DNA from: Thermodesulfobacteriota bacterium
Lineage (GTDB): Bacteria; Desulfobacterota; Desulfomonilia; Desulfomonilales; Desulfomonilaceae
Reading direction: 5' to 3'
DNA: 7,495 nt
NCBI GenBank assembly: GCA_030837305.1
Contig: JAUPKT010000102.1
Coordinates: 1-7,495, forward strand
This document shows, one piece after another, positions 6,791-7,495 of the stretch. The translations under genes were made by a program, and so were the position numbers. The first letter of the stretch is position 1; each line of letters starts with the position of its first letter. The notes beneath the pieces are model-generated. The model did not search any database. It saw only the letters and a program-made list of their open reading frames with translations, and was not told the origin of the DNA.

Positions 6791-7495
6791 TCACTCAGCT
6801 TTCTGGGCAGTTACGATCATTTGGTGCCCGTAGCTGCTCATCCGGATCAGTTCATCTATGATCTTTCTGAACGGCAGAAGAACATGGTACCGAGGGGAAA
6901 GGTCCTGTTCCGGATGGTAGCGTTTTCGACGCAGGTTGAATGATCGGGTTCGAACACGAATGCTCGCGAATCCCATTTGGGTGAGAAGAGACCTTATGGT
7001 AGGAGGCTCAAACAGAAAGATGTGATCGGAACCATTGAGATAAACCCAGTCCGGCCCGTTGATCATGCGGGACAAAGAGGCAAAATTCGTAGTTGACAGA
7101 CGAAGATGGCCTCCCGTCCGTAGTGACTTATGAATGGCTTTGAGAACCATGGATGGCGATTGTAGATGTTCTATGACGTCCCAGAGCCTGACTACATCGA
7201 AGTAATCATCAGGAGTGCCCATTTCTTCTGCCGGGCAATCAAGCACCTTGTCTAGTCCGAGAGTTTTCAGTCTGGTCCGGGCCACATTGTTGACCTCCAC
7301 CGCCCAATTCTCCCAACCTGCTAGCTTCGCATGGATAAGAAACCAACCTCAACCAGGACCTATCTCAAGTAACTTGTTGTTCTTCTTGAAGCGGGAGATT
7401 TGTCTCAATTCTTTTTGAATTCTGTTTACTTGTGCGGAAGTTAAGCGATCTTCACCCATCAAGCCTGTGCCTGAATTACTCTGCAATGCATGATG
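6791..7495 (-). pseudogene. Class I SAM-dependent methyltransferase interrupted by in-frame TGA, possibly also cut by the right edge
   Basis: The minus-strand frame is open from the window edge for 48 codons, reaches a TGA at 7351-7349, then continues open to the stop at 6793-6791. The codons before the TGA end in KLLEIGPG and those after begin GWFLIHAKLAGWENWAVEVN. Together they make motif I (L-x-E-I-G-P-G-x-G) with the stop at the variable x, followed by the acidic motif II. After that come YFDVVRLWDVIEHL (motif IV) and GGHLRLSTTN, then DHIFLFEPPTIRSLLTQMGF. All are typical of Methyltransf_23 proteins in glycan or lipid loci. The part after the stop (ATG at 7300, 169 residues) lacks motif I, so alone it should not bind SAM normally. 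An internal ATG at 7459 might be the true start, but codons before it look coding too. The gene is convergent with lutB, 30 bp apart. Substrate unknown. Confidence 0.75.

Noticed and set aside
7352..7375. Selenocysteine at the methyltransferase TGA
   Set aside because: No clear SECIS-like hairpin was seen directly downstream, and the position is a variable residue of the SAM motif, where selenocysteine would have no obvious role.
1..7495. CRISPR array, tRNA, rRNA, insertion sequence or phage genes
   Set aside because: No regularly spaced repeats, cloverleaf sequences, transposase motifs or terminal inverted repeats were seen.

Overview
The window is chromosomal DNA of moderate GC content. 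It probably comes from an anaerobic Gram-negative bacterium; Desulfobacterota (the former deltaproteobacteria) is my best guess. The guess rests on a Wzy/Wzx/Wzz-like surface-polysaccharide gene set lying beside a LutAB-type iron-sulfur lactate-oxidation module. No rRNA, tRNA or marker gene fixes the taxon.

Left part (about 1-3900, minus strand): an exopolysaccharide or O-antigen export and assembly operon, read right to left. Its first gene encodes a Wzz/GumC-like chain-length protein (2180-3625). Next is a MurJ/MviN-fold flippase whose readable ORF is 684-1955. Its original start was probably at 2183, in an ATGA overlap with the chain-length gene, but an in-frame TAG lies between. Last is an O-antigen ligase/polymerase-like membrane protein whose first 220 codons lie in the window (661 to the left edge). 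Upstream of the operon is a leader of about 200 nt with a plausible sigma70 promoter, a paired palindromic site upstream of it, and a terminator-like hairpin inside it.

Middle part (about 3900-6790): a 76-residue hypothetical gene on the minus strand (4086-4316), a non-coding stretch of about 370 bp, and a plus-strand pair lutA-lutB (4686-6760) with a 4-bp ATGA overlap. LutA and LutB are two of the three LutABC subunits for L-lactate oxidation. No lutC lies in the window.

Right part (6791-7495, minus strand): a class I SAM-dependent methyltransferase, probably also from a glycan locus. It is interrupted by an in-frame TGA inside its SAM-binding motif I and may continue past the right edge.

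Overall, lactate-oxidation genes sit between polysaccharide genes, and two of the glycan genes carry premature stops. The stops could be real pseudogenisation, sequencing error, or (least likely) recoding. I do not see a convincing new biological system. The two interrupted genes and the regulatory-looking operon leader deserve a second look.
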